NCBI GenBank assembly: GCA_029448655.1
Contig: JACCLO010000013.1
Coordinates: 1,736,001 to 1,800,000 of the forward strand
Length of the DNA: 64,000 nt
Direction of reading: 5' to 3'
DNA from: Wolfiporia cocos
Taxonomy: Eukaryota; Basidiomycota; Agaricomycetes; Polyporales; Phaeolaceae
Shown: positions 35,228 through 48,438 of the stretch, one piece after another
Layout: every line of letters starts with the position of its first letter
Numbering within the stretch: position 1 is the stretch's first letter
Made by a program: the position numbers and the translations under genes
Notes under the pieces: model-generated
Databases searched by the model: none
Seen by the model: the letters and a program-made list of their open reading frames with translations, nothing else
Told to the model about the DNA's origin: nothing

Positions 35228-38200
35228 GGTCCGGTGGGCAGACGATCCGCTCGCGTTAACACCCTGGCTTCGAGTCAATAGACATGGCTCAGACTCCGGT
35301 CTTCTGGGCACGGAGTTATGCGGACCGAGGACGTGGAAGGCGGTATGGGCAAATATTGTGGCAGAGCGAGGGCCCGGTCGACGTATTTGGTCAAGCGTCC
35401 ATCCCCGGTGCGGTGGTTCAAGTGCGTCCGGACTAGCGTGCACAAAGGTGTGTGTACGGCAGCACGGAGGCAAGGGCTGCCTTCGGGCTCCGTCAAGGTG
35501 GGCATGGGCACGAAGAAGACTGGCGTGTCTCCCGTCCATTGTGCTTTGACGCTCGCTCGGCTGGCGTCCCCGCATTGCGATAAGCATCAAGGCCCGTGCT
35601 GTGCAGCTATGCGCTATCTTGTGCTATCCCCTTCGTCCGGTCGGAGAGGCGGAAAGAGCCCGAGGTCAATTCGAAATCTAATCTAATCCTGGCAGCACCT
35701 TGCCTTCTCGCACAACGTTTTCTAGCCTTCTGTACCTCCTTCGCCTTCCCGCATCGGTCGGCGCAGATCCGAAGGGCAAGGAACAACGCAACGGTACGCA
35801 TTCTCCCACTCTAATCAGCACGAACCGCGAAACGTGCGTTTTCTTCCTCACCGTTGACATACCCTCTGACGTATCGGGCGCAATACATGGTGCCTTCGTG
35901 CGTGACTCAACGTCAGCTTTCGAGCCCATCCATTACATCTATCCCTGAAGCACCGACTTGGGCTCTGGGGCCCCGGACGCAGTTGCGAATGTCGACAATC
36001 AGGGTACTGGATAATTAATCAAGGACACAGGTTCCGCGTCAGCAGGCCAGCGTACCGTCTCATAGGCACGATCCTCCCTGCCATATTGCGCTAGGCCGAG
36101 CGTACGCAGTCCTGGCTGATAAGCAAATAGAGCCGGGGCCGAGTGAGTGGTGAGTTGTGTCCGGACCATGGCAAGGTTTGGCTCGTGTTTTCATCCAGCC
36201 TCCGATGGAGAAAACGCGGATCGAACGCGTACAAGCATTGGTACGTGATCATTGACCGCGGGGTCGCTGAGATCGAAATGGGCCCCGAGCTCTCGCCCGG
36301 TATGACCCATGATCCCGTGCGGTGACAGTACAGCAACAGGCGAGAGACAGTTGGCCAGGATGATGGGACCGAAGACAGCGAGGCGTGCGGCGTCGGTAAG
36401 GTGGCGCATCTGCGTCTAGTGTTGTGCCCCGGGCCACATTCCAGTGCTGTGCGTCCGTCTCCTGAAAGATTACTCGTAAACGTTGATCATGCCTCTCTAC
36501 ATTTCGATGTGGCGGGAACAGGAATTATGGTTATACGAGGACCCATTGACAAGTCAGCCTCTCGCACGAGGGAGGGATCACCTCGGCGTATGCCTTACGG
36601 CAACTGCGCAACGGGGGCACTGAGTTCTCACCCTAATCTGTTGAGGGCACTCGCAATGGGGGCAATGTAGTGGGGCCTGCCTGCCTGCCAGGTCGCACTG
36701 AGGAGATGCTGTACCGGAAGGCTGGCACGAATGCGGGCGAGGTAGGATGCCATGCGCTGTTGCTAGCGCCCTAAGACCCTCTCTTTGTCCACGCTATCGT
36801 TGATCAACAGGATCTGATCAATAGGAAGCGAACGTCTACTGAATACTGCTACCCTGGAGGAGAGCAAATTGGACCTCTTGTGCAGCGCCGGTGCCTGGAC
36901 AATTTGGCCTTGGAACGGAAGCGTACCCTGAGCTAGATGTGATCGGATAGCACCAAAAATATGCAAACAGCAAGTCCACGGCACGTTCGATGCAGGCGGC
37001 TCCTCCGCCACCAAGCAGTAATTTCTTCCAAGTACGTGGAAAGTACGACAAGGGACGCTAATTCCACATCCGACGTTTAGACGTTCACTTCCCCCTGTGG
37101 ACACAGAAAAATTTGGCAATCTATCGCGGTCCAACCAATACCAACGTTCGTCTCCTCGCAGGCATTGAGATTCTTCTGGATCCTCCATCAGAAACGAGGT
37201 GCGCGTTATCCGGCTTCGGAAGGACCGCATGCACGTGCATTTATTTCAGTCTGAAATTGAGAGAATGCAGGTTGTCCAACGCGGTAGTAATTTAAAAAAG
37301 CTGGTACCAGGTATGTGGCGCGCTCGGACTATACGCTCTTGTTCACAAGCCTGTGCCCTGGGATACCCACACAGGTACACGAGGCTCCTTGGAATTGATA
37401 ATGTGACAGCGGTACTTGTATTTCACGCTATCAGAATACATCCACTGGCCGAGGCCTAAATATCCGGTAAACGGACACCGTAGCGTGGCGCGGATAGACG
37501 GCATCGGCGGTTACCTCTAGGTTTTTTCCCTCTCTTGCTCGGAGATCCACCGAGATACTAGCCAAGGTAATACAGCGCAGCTTATTACGGAAGTTCTATG
37601 CACAGCAGTGTGGAGACGGCTGCGGCTGGCTGTGTGGCGCTCGCCTGTATACTGTCTCCAACCAGAGGCAGTAGTGGCGCAGGCGCTAGTTAGTAAAGCA
37701 AGGTTTCCGGAATTGTTCAAACAATCAAAAGACCGCTAGATTTAGCATCGCGTTTGGACCCGTCGACGATCAGGGATGGTGGGCAAACGCGTGAGGTACC
37801 GTACAAAAATTTGAGCGAATTATCCCCCTCTACCCAATTTAGAAACTGCCACCATCTCCAGTCACGCGCGAGCTCGTCCACAGCGTCTCTATGTTCCAAC
37901 AGAAAATACGCTGCGCTGTGCATTCTGTACACATCTAGGCAATTCTATTCTTGATAAGCGAGTACGCAAGCTCGATCATGAAGGTTCGAAGGTTTGAAGG
38001 TTTGAACGCCGTGCGATCTGATGGCGTCTGCCACGTTGCGTGGCTGAATGCACATACAGAGCGGCAGCGGCGACAGGGTTACTCCACAAAACTACCAGTC
38101 TGGTGCATTGTATTGCATTATATCTTCTGGCTTTGGTCATGCGCACTTGGACGCAACTTCGTTGTAATTGCGAAGGCGGACAACGAGTGTCAGCGGCGTT

Positions 38201-39383
38201 TGTCGGAGTGGACCACCCCCTTGATTGATCATACTTGTAAAATTCCATGCTAGATCACGATCCACGAGCACGCATTGCGCCACCGCACATGAGCGATAGG
38301 CTATAGAATTGCCTCATCGCTGGCACAATTTGCATGCCCTCAGAAGCGCTTGTGGTGTCTGCCGCCACGCTTATTGGCGGACAGTGGCACAAGCGCCTCG
38401 GCGATACAGTAAAAAATCACTCTGGATTGCCTTCAATTGTTCGCTGGGCCGCGACCCAGAACGTAGCTCGCTCACGTCAGATGTGCACGATGAAGGAAAG
38501 CCATGTGCTGGACACTGAATCGGCGCGACGTCCGCCACACCCGACCCGTACGTGCCCTATCCCTGAGGGCTAGAATCGCACCGATTTCTGCCTTCGCGCC
38601 ACTACGCATGTTCAGTTTACCTCATCGTCAATGCACCCGCGCAAAATCGCAAGCGCATCGTAAAAACCTAGCGAGAGCTTGCTGAGCACCCCAGAAGATT
38701 GCTACATGCCGGGCAGTGTCATTGCCTTGCATCCTCTATCAAGCTCAGGACGACGGTTCGGAAAAGACCGAGTATATGCCTGACGCGGTGCGAACACCTC
38801 GGAGGCGTATGTGGACCGTTAAATTGAACAATGTCAGGGGGTAAGACGTGCCGCATGGACAGTCGCACGCAAGCGAGTGCACACAAGGTCCCAGCACAAT
38901 GTAGCACAATGCGAGGGCCTTGATTGGGCCGCTAAGCATGAGTACGCCATATTGAGCTCGTTACTGCACAAGCAGGCCGTTAAGAAGCGTCATTCAGCAG
39001 CGCCACGAAAGCGGAGGACCTGGATCCTGTCGCGAAATACGCGATCCGTGTGTCAACGTCATTTAAGACATGCCGCATGGTGACCCGCACGCTAATAAGC
39101 AATTGCGAAGGCATCCATTGGTCCGAGTGCAGTCGTTACAGGCAAACCGAGTATACAGGAAGCATTTCGAGAAGATTGCGGCAGATGGAGGTGGAGACCA
39201 AGCATTCAGTACATTTTCCATGGGTAAGCGCACGCGCATACGCTACGCGGGGAGACTTCGATATGTGTTGAACCACGACCACGGAGCCGCGGCCATGTGT
39301 CGTCAAGGAAGATTGCGAGAACAAGGGAGGCAGAGAAATGCGAACGATTCGATAGGATGGGCTGATGAGATGTGAGCGCGGCT

Positions 39384-41276
39384 TCAGAGCGTCTTGCCTG
39401 CTGCGATCTTCGCGTTTGCGCGCTCCGCGACGCGCAGCGAAGTCGCGATGTCCGTCCCAAGGCGCCAGATGATGTAGCTTGGGACAACGACCCAGCACCT
39501 GCGCAAGTTCCATCCTCAGCTCTAGCAATGTCCATCCGCCACTTGTGAAGGCAGACCTACCCGTTGGGGATCACCCAGAGGAGGAACAGGTCCCAGGGGT
39601 TGTTGTGCCCGACGGAGCACCCGCGGCAGTACGCCTCCTGAAGGAGGTACAGCGCCGTCTTGGAGAGCGTCATCACCGCGCTCGTGAAGCCGAGCAGCGT
39701 CGCAAAGGAGGAACCGCGCACATGCGCGAGGTAGAGGTACGCAATGTTCATGAAGTTCTCGACGATGTTAAGTAGCGCTGCGCGTGTGTCAGTGCATCGA
39801 TGCAGGAGAGGGGAATGTAGGGGGACACACATTGTGCGTTCGGGAAGCCGTCGCCGTCTTCGAGTGCTTTGATGCCGTAAACCTGGGAAGGGTGTTATGA
39901 TGCGTATTGGTCATGAGGGCGACACGCACGTAGTCGATGTCCTGGTAGAGCCCGTACGGCTTCCAGATCCAGTGCAAGTCGCCACCGACCATCGAGCGCG
40001 GGCTGCACAGCGTGTTCAGCGTTCAAAACTGGAACAGATGAGTGCGAGCAGGTGGGCACGCACCGCATGAAGCAGTAGAACGCGTCCCAAAAGATGACGG
40101 GCACCGTGAGCGCGAACCTGTTGGGCGCAAGTCGTCAGTACTGGTACGTTGTTTGCTCAGGCCTGATGTCAATTGGACTGTGCTCCGAACAACAACCACA
40201 GGGCGCGTGAGGCAGTTCTCCTGAAACATGGGCGTAATCTGGCATCGTCACTAGCCTCATGAGCGATGCGACAGCAAATCCGTCCAAGATGAAGGTCTCT
40301 TCACAGCCCAGACATGTTCTGCTCTGACAATGATCCCGGCTGGAGCAAGCAGCATGTTGAGCCACACCAGTCTGCAGCAGCGTAAGGCACGAATGTCCTA
40401 TCAAGATCCCCACGAAATCGCGATGATGCAAGGTGATGCGCGTACGCATTCTGAAGTATGTATCTCATCTGCGCAATCGTGCAGATGTGCCAGACATGCT
40501 CTGCATGGCCTGCCCAGTAGCCCTGCCGCATACACGAAGTCCTAGGCATGGCGGAAGACTGCCTACGATAGGAGACCTGCGGCAGGGGTACTGCTGCGGG
40601 ATGTGGCAGCCCCTTGCGCACCAGGTGGACTGCACCCGAGGCAGCGACCACGAGGATGCATAGAGCAATTCTGACGAGGTCCCGATGGCCTCGGACGATT
40701 CAGCAATGCATCACGCAATCAAAGTCTGACAGGTTAGAAGCTGCCGCGCGGGGAGAATTTGTCCTGACAACCATTGCAATTGAGCATCCCCACGCTGGAT
40801 CATGCCATTTGGCAATACTGCATGATGCTTCCAGGTGACCGTGTCCTGCGAGGACTAGAGAGCCGCGACGATGCGAGGCGATGCGCGTGCGCGTCCTCTG
40901 ACCGTAATGAGAGCGGACGAGGAGCAGCAACGTGCACTGGCTCACACTGGGGCGGCTCAGGAGGCTGGGACTGAGGCAGTCCGGCTCGATGCTCGTTTAA
41001 ACTGGGCAGGAGCGCAGAGCAATTATCATGAAATTCAGAGTGAACGTTATCTTTCACGTCGTAAACTGTTGGGATATATCATTGCCCCGAGGCGGCATCA
41101 TAGCAAGTTAACAGGTTACGACGCAAGAGACCACCTACTACGGCTTTGCTGGTGTTATGAGAGAATGAATGGCCTCAAGACAGCCACGTCTTACGCAGGC
41201 CCCTAAATGTCCTCGGTGAAGGCTCAAGCGAATCCACTCACCATAGAGAAACAAGAAGATGCGTTCTGACCGCCAT
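39384..41276 (-). CDS. Small four-helix membrane protein, EXPERA-like layout
   Basis: Exons on the minus strand: 41276-41242, 40117-40064, 40002-39930, 39882-39831, 39777-39561 and 39498-39384, total 181 residues. It has four predicted membrane helices: THLLVSLWFALTVPVIFW, LLNIVENFMNIAYLYLAHV, FATLLGFTSAVMTLSKTALY, and LFLLWVIPNG continuing into WVVVPSYIIW. The loop GGDLHWIWKPYGLYQDIDYV and the following acidic residue in helix 2 recall the W-K-x-Y...D-x-x-Y pattern and helical order of EXPERA-domain proteins (emopamil-binding protein, TM6SF2), but the match is by eye and weak. Relatives are known as uncharacterised proteins in basidiomycetes. Intron 1 is 1124 bases, far longer than the others (47-62). 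The start at 41276 could be extended, because the same frame stays open to 41690. Confidence 0.8.
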
Positions 41277-41690
41277 GTTTGTGTTATTCGGGCACGGTGG
41301 TGGCGAAGGTGGTGGTAGTGGTGGTGGTGGTGGTGGTGAAGAGAGGAAAGGTAGCAGCAGGGCGTACACACGCAGTCGTCCGTGGGAACGTTTGTTCCCC
41401 CGCCCATCGACCGCAGACTGTTGATCTTCCTGGCGCTGAACATCATGATGCACATCATCATCGTCCACGAGAGTGCTGCTCGCTGAACTCGACGATTCTA
41501 GCCGCGGCGGAGGCTCTGCGTCCGGCTGCTCGATGTAAAAGCCCATGCGCCCGACGGAAGTGCCATCCTCCCTTAACATATACCCGCGCCGCCATCGCGC
41601 CGTCGGTGGCTGATGCGCCGCCGCCTCCTGCTCGTGCTGCCATAGTTCGAATCTGTCCGCATAGCGCGCCGAGAACAGTGGCCCCAACAT
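41242..41690 (-). CDS. In-frame upstream ORF or N-terminal extension
   Basis: An open frame of about 138 codons directly upstream of, and in frame with, the first exon of the four-helix protein. It starts MLGPLFSARYADRFELWQHE and is balanced in composition for the first 60 residues, then acidic (DDDD) and finally proline-rich, where it crosses a GGT repeat. It may be an N-terminal extension, a separate short gene, or a transcribed leader. The proline run is a by-product of the microsatellite. Transcript ends would settle this. Confidence 0.3.
41308..41338. repeat. GGT microsatellite
   Basis: Ten GGT-type triplets with one AGT interruption. Read on the minus strand in the long upstream frame it encodes polyproline. 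Confidence 0.85.
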
Positions 41691-42283
41691 TATCGGAAAT
41701 TAGTGTGTGACAGGGTATCGCAGTCAGTGCGGCTTCGGCGCGAGAACTAGACTGAAGGCTGAGATCGGAAAGAGCGTGGGTGTGAAGAACATAGCGAGCA
41801 CGACGTACAGAGACAAAGGTATGCGTGTTGGACTCGTGCGCAGTGGCTGATTTTGATAACACGCGTTACCCGAGCCACACCTAGCCACGCTCAAGCCACC
41901 GACGTGTTATGCGTACGACTGTGGGTGACATTCTTTCCCACATTGGTCGTACTGGTATTAGGTATGCGGCATACATGTCAGCATTTCTCAACGTTTTTAG
42001 AGTATTGCTCCGCGTACAGTGGCATGTCGACGCCACCTTCCTCGTTACAATCTTAACCGTAATGAGGGAGACAATCCTGTGTTTGTGAACGCGCGTTGGT
42101 ATGTAAGATGTAGAGTAACTAGCTAGCGAAAAGACGGGGCAGCGTGCAGCCGAAAATGGGTGGGTGTGGCGTAGTGCGTGTGTGACGTATTGATGGCGAT
42201 GGGCATGAGTGTAGGCTTACACCTAATCAGCGGAGGTTAATTGATCCCACTAATACAATACTAGTACTGAGCTATAAGCTCCC
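41691..42283. other. Intergenic, nothing recognised
   Basis: About 590 bases between the broken SDR copy and the frame upstream of the four-helix protein gene; both are on the minus strand. No gene, RNA or obvious repeat was recognised. Confidence 0.4.
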
Positions 42284-43311
42284 CTACATCCTAAAACTAC
42301 CATTATCAGCGGGCCCGACCTGCGCAATGATCTTTAGGATATTCTGGACCGCCTCCTCGGGCGTATGTGCCATATATTCCGGCACCACCTTTCGTATCCC
42401 TTGGACCATTTCATTCAGCTTCTGCTTGGAGAATTCACTCGCTAACATCATGATCCCAATTATTCTCTCATCAGCAACTGCATCGCCACGACGAGACGCC
42501 ACACCAACTCACGCTCTCTCGCTGTGGTCGCCGACGTATCCACATCCCCGGGCTGACCGTGACAACGGTGAATCCCTCTCGCTCAAGCTGCACAGAGTAC
42601 TTCGTCGCGACCATGTTCGTGCCCGCCTTGCTCACGCCGTACGCGCACATGCCTGCGAGCCGCGTGCGCCACACCACATCGCGTTCCGCACCGCCCATGC
42701 TCATGACAACAATTTTGTTGGCGCTCCCTGGCGGAGAAGCGGCAAGAATGAATTGATGGCATGGACGGCACCGAGGACATTTACTTTGAACTAAGGCGAA
42801 TAAGCAGCGTGCGCCAAGGCCGACAAGATGCTCCACATACCGCCTCGATGAAGTCCGCGTCGAGCGCGTCGTCGTTGTCACTGGTGCACCATATTATGAC
42901 CTCGGCACCGTAGGGATGTGACGCACTAATCATCAAGTGCGAGATACAAGCTCTCGCGGTCCATCCGCGCCGCGTTATGTATCAGCACGTCCACGCCGCT
43001 CGCCAGCGCCGCTACCCACGCCGCTGCGGCGCGCATCGCGCGGGGGTCCGCAACGTCCCCCTCGACGACATGCACGCGTCCGTTATCTCTGGACAGGCCA
43101 GTGATGAGCGCGGACAGGTACGGACAATCGGCGGCGCTGCGCACGATCGCGTACACCGTGTTATCTGCGCTTGTAGTCTGGGTGAGATGCGCAGTGGCAG
43201 TTGTGAGGACGGAACGGGCAACAGTATATTATGAAGGAGGGGACATACCAGCTGTCTGACGAGCTCAAGGCCGATGCCGCGCGATGCACCCACTGCCACG
43301 TACGAAGGCAT
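42284..43311 (-). pseudogene. Short-chain dehydrogenase, frameshifted second copy
   Basis: Paralogue of the SDR at 21190-22214, same exon plan: 43311-43249, 43177-42927, 42880-42841, 42790-42513, 42441-42284. Exons 1 (63), 3 (40) and the splice phases are identical. It keeps VAVGASRGIGLEL, DVLIHNAAR and CAYGVSKAGTNMV. Exon 4 is 278 bases against 280. Compared with copy 1, one change of four bases near 42720-42740 (between LLRQGA and KIVVM) and a missing base near 42550 (just after VSPG) throw the frame off twice, with a three-base gain between them. Without those two lesions the product would match copy 1 throughout. So this is most likely a recent pseudogene, unless the assembly has errors. 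The last exon lacks the 15-base duplication found in copy 1. Confidence 0.85.
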
Positions 43312-45815
43312 GCTGAGCCTGAGCAAAGGGTCAGGGATCGTGCAACCGGGAGATCAGCTCCGATGGGGCATACACAGCCTTTTATGTTGTGGAATCTAAC
43401 TCTCATTTCTCCAAAATACGTAGACACAGTTCACAACCACGACCAATATAGAGATCGTCTGACGGCAGTGACACATTTCCAGCTCTCCTGGTATGTCATA
43501 AATGGTTAGTACCGGCACAATGTGGGTCATTATGTGGGTACGAATAGATTGGTCGAGTCCTGCCCGTGAGATTCAACAATAGGGATCTAGAGGGGCTGCA
43601 GGATATAGGGTGGTCGGCCGTTAAGCAGGATCGTAGGACTCTTCATTCAATATTGTTAGTATACCAAATGAGCCCAGGAGCGATGTGCGAGCTCAGGCGT
43701 CAGTGCGAAATCAAAGTGGGGCTCTGGCAGGATCGCAGCAGTTGCTGTACTTTAGTATCCTGAGTCAAGACTTGAGACGACTTTCTTTGTGATATTATGT
43801 ATAAGGATGCTGTGTTGTGTCACACGCCGATTTCAAACTTCTAGGCACAGTACCTTTTCCGATCATCGAGAGCACCCCCGAGGCTGGAAACCCGACGCCT
43901 CAGCTAGAACCAAGCCCTACGCACGTACCACTACGGGCACTAGCTAACAGCATCACCAGCCACGCCTAAGAACCCTAGTCCCAGACCACACGTCCAGTCC
44001 AACATAAAGCCAATAGGAGTCACGTGACCCCGACCAACTACGATGAGCCCAGTAGCACCTAACCGGACCAACCCCTTGCTACCTGAACCACACCTCATCA
44101 GGTCACTACCATCCAGACTCACAGCTAGGACCCTGTCCACCCAACCAACCAAACCCTACGCCTCCCGTCTCCATGAACCACCGCCATTACAGGCCACCCG
44201 GTCATTACCGACCAAGGACTCATGCCATTACTGGCACAGACTATGTACTATGGCCCAGGGAAGGCCTTAAACTCCAGCTACCCTAGTCTACAAGGAACAC
44301 CGACCTCAGGGCAGCACCTATACGACTGAGAACCCTAGCAGTCACAGGACTCTACGTACCAATCGCAGCCGATCACGCTCGATCACCCTACGTCACGCAC
44401 GGCCCGTACTGGCCCATCCACAGTCCCGGCAGACGTCATCCTTTAGTACCAGCACGTGGGAACCTGGGCCGCCACATGCCTTCCCCTCAGTACCAGTCCT
44501 TGGGAACCTCGGACAGCAGACGCCCCAATCACGGACATAGAACCCCGCCATTACCGGCGAACCCCCGATCAACGAGAACCACCGATCGGGCCTATCCCAC
44601 TACGTTGCCATGGACCTCCAGTGCTCCCCTAGCTGTACCAGCGCTCGTGCTCCGATGCCCTTACTGGCCACCACATAGCACGTAGATTACCTCAGCGCCG
44701 AGGCGCCATAACATGTACAAACATATGTAGGAGTATATGAACGCCAGACAGTCTTGAGCGAACCTCAGACTTGTCTTGGCCTTTGCAGCCTTGAGATGCC
44801 CGGACCAGGAAGGCGCTTTCACGCAACCCCCCTTCCCCCGGTCTGTGTCTTGAGATTGTGCTTGTGTCATGTTGCAAGCATGTACTCGACATGTGGCGGA
44901 TAGACTAAGTTAATTTGGCACTTTTCGTCGACCGGGCCATAAGCTTCGCCCGTGCGTCTTTAATGACCTGCGAGGTTTCCTAGCTTGCTTTGTATCGAGA
45001 TGTGAGTCTCCAAATGCTGTGGATGTGTTTTCACTTACTATACTCACATAGCACAAGGCGACCATAATTATTTATTTACGTGCATATAGAATCGAACCTG
45101 CGGTCCGGTAGGTACGTGTCGGTGGACCGTCCATCCGCTATATCTTGGGAGATAGTACACGTACCAAGGCATCATATGGTTAAGTCATCGGGCATGGGGC
45201 AGCTGGAAGCAGCATCTTTGTGATCGGTCCGCTTGAGCTCCAAATGGTGGAGAAATATGTTGTGACCTGAGATATATCTAAGCAGTTAAAAGACCTTGGC
45301 TTATGGTCCTCATGCACATGGCCGAGATGACAGCAGCCAACGATCTGTCTTGGCACACGGCAAGGAACGTTGTGGACATGCTGCTCGATTGCTCTGTCAT
45401 ATTTACGATTCTGTGTAGGTTCACAATAGCTATCAGCGCGATAAGCTATAAAGCAACCCCGCAGTGCTTTGCTGCGGCCGCTTGGGGGCACTCAAACCTC
45501 GTTGAGTATGTGAAGTTGGCGTATGAGCAGATTCAGCAGCGACGACGACCTGGGACATCTGCTAGCCTTCTGATAAGTTTCATCGTAGGGATTGAGTGAA
45601 GTTGATACAAGCAAAGAGTTGTTAGCGATCTTGACATACAGCATGTGACTATGAAGTATTTGCAGATGCCGGGATGCCGACCAATCTTGCAGCTTGCAGC
45701 TTGGGCTCGTAAGGATTACTGTAGGGAGAGGCATTGTCAGTAGCTGACACGGACAACCAGCATATATACCAAGCAATGCCGCAAAAATGAGCCATAGGCT
45801 CAAGCGTCCATGTAC
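43312..45815. other. Intergenic region with an unusual C-rich stretch
   Basis: No gene was recognised. The part 43860-44690 has a marked excess of C over G on the plus strand and is built of loosely repeated words (see findings). A short imperfect hairpin (CGGTCC...GGACCG inside TATAG...CTATA) is at 45084-45143. The open frame 45303-45599 has no recognisable similarity. Confidence 0.45.
43860..44690. repeat. Strand-asymmetric C-rich degenerate repeat region
   Basis: About 830 bases in which variants of CCATTACNGGC recur (near 44183, 44202, 44224, 44550, 44660), and a longer unit with AGTACCAG followed by TGGGAACCT recurs near 44443 and 44489. Open frames here carry no domain. It may be the remains of a retroelement or a decayed satellite; the identity is not known. 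Confidence 0.5.
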
Positions 45816-46505
45816 TAAGGCTCCAACCATATAATGTATATACCATGTATACATGGTTTTATATATATACTATATACATATATTTACATGTGGCCGAGTA
45901 CATGGTATATACATGGTATATTATATGGTATATGGTTGTTGTGACTGCATTCATATTAGACCCTCAATTGATGATTTGAATAGTGTATTTGAACTAGTTA
46001 CATGTCTTACAGAATGTACAGTGCAGTGGTGATATGAGATTTGGACAATCAGGTGGCTGCCACACAAATGCAAAGATGTCAAGACATATATCACATGCTT
46101 TGCTTACCCTCTCATTGGTGGAAGGTAAGATCAGATTTATGTTTATGCCATATATCATCCTACATAGTGATTGCATCATGCATTAGACTCATGCATACAA
46201 GTTTTCCACTACCTCACACATTGTGCACAATTCCTAAGCCATTCCTGCTACTAGTGTGGTTGTTGAATGTTGGACACCAATTTTTTCCTCACATCAGCCA
46301 AGTGCTGATACCTGTAGCATGTCATTAAAGGAAGAGACAATCTCCATAGCCATATGGGTAAAGCAATGGCTATGCCAAGATGTCTAAGAATTTACCATCC
46401 AAAAGCCATGTAAACCATGTATATAATATGTATATACTATGTATATACCATATACCATGTATTTACCGATTTTCTGTATATGTATATTATATGGTTGGAG
46501 CCTTA
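45816..46505. mobile_element. hAT-like non-autonomous transposon 1
   Basis: A 690-base element with perfect 20-base terminal inverted repeats: TAAGGCTCCAACCATATAAT at 45816-45835 and its complement at 46486-46505. The flanks are identical 8-base direct repeats, CCATGTAC at 45808-45815 and 46506-46513. An 8-base target duplication and a terminus of the type YARNG are the marks of the hAT superfamily. The interior is AT-rich with many TATATAC/ACCATGTA words near both ends and has no transposase frame, so it is a MITE that would depend on an enzyme made elsewhere. One caution: the duplicated 8-mer resembles the ACCATGTA words inside the element. Confidence 0.85.
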
Positions 46506-46744
46506 CCATGTACATGTAGGACCGAGCCGTCGGCGATCTGAATTTGAAGGTCACATAATAATCAGATAAGATAAAGACGCGGCGATAAATCGATGATCTG
46601 TTCTCGAATGCTGAACTTGGTCTCGAATACTCCGGCCCAACTACTTCGGTCCTCGCCAACTACGCAGATAACCCGAAGAGCATCTCAGTCGCAGACCACT
46701 GCCATACTTTCCTCTGCAACTCCTCTTCATACCTATTGTCCATC
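46506..46744. promoter_or_regulatory. Upstream region of TPI1
   Basis: About 240 bases between the transposon end and the TPI1 start. It includes GATAAGATAAAG near 46564 and a pyrimidine-rich leader (CTTTCCTCTGCAACTCCTC) just before the ATG, common in highly expressed fungal genes. The hAT-like element ends only about 240 bases before the start codon. Confidence 0.4.
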
Positions 46745-48023
<1,279 letters not shown>

Positions 48024-48438
48024 ACTTCCGCAGCACTTGCGTGTATTGGCGATAGGCTCGGAGTGTACGAGTAAAGCTTGCGCAATCTTGGAAAGCAAAG
48101 CAGAAATACAAATGTAATCTACCTTCAATGAACAAAGCCTTCGTGTCTGACGGCCATGCCGTCATTGAACGTGAAGATGTGACGCTGCTACTATCTTGCG
48201 TCTTGATTGTGATCACTGGACAGAATGTACTCGTTTGCACCTACACTCCGATGACTCAGCAGAAATCTGATTATGCAGTATCCTATGAAGACAGAAACGA
48301 GTACCTTGTCCGCACCTTCGAATAGAGCTTGATAAAGAGCACCCACATCTTCATGTGCGCCACCCGTCGGCCAGGCGGGGACGCATGAAAACCTCAAATA
48401 ATCTAATTAATACAACTGGTCAAGTACAGTACAACACA
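48024..48438. other. Convergent intergenic gap
   Basis: About 415 bases between the 3' ends of TPI1 (plus) and the DUF6533 gene (minus). Nothing distinct was seen. Confidence 0.4.

Larger units (their letters stand above)
29641..39383. other. Nearly 10 kb without a recognised gene
   Basis: No conserved family is visible over 9.7 kb, although genes elsewhere in the window lie about 1-3 kb apart. The left part (to about 35.2 kb) is GC-rich with long chance frames; the right part is closer to average composition. Contents noted: three short tandem repeats (31187-31228, 31717-31740, 35160-35227), a pair of diverged ORFs (32543-32842 and 33452-33739), and a weak repeated motif with TAAGAC-x-TGCCGCATGG near 38843 and 39063. 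No tRNA or rRNA was found. It may be a gene-poor or transposon-derived block. Confidence 0.5.

Noticed and set aside
45084..45160. A tRNA-like stretch on the minus strand (GGTTCGATTC with a nearby hairpin)
   Set aside because: The T-arm stem does not pair and only about 62 bases separate the possible acceptor strands, so a tRNA fold is not possible.
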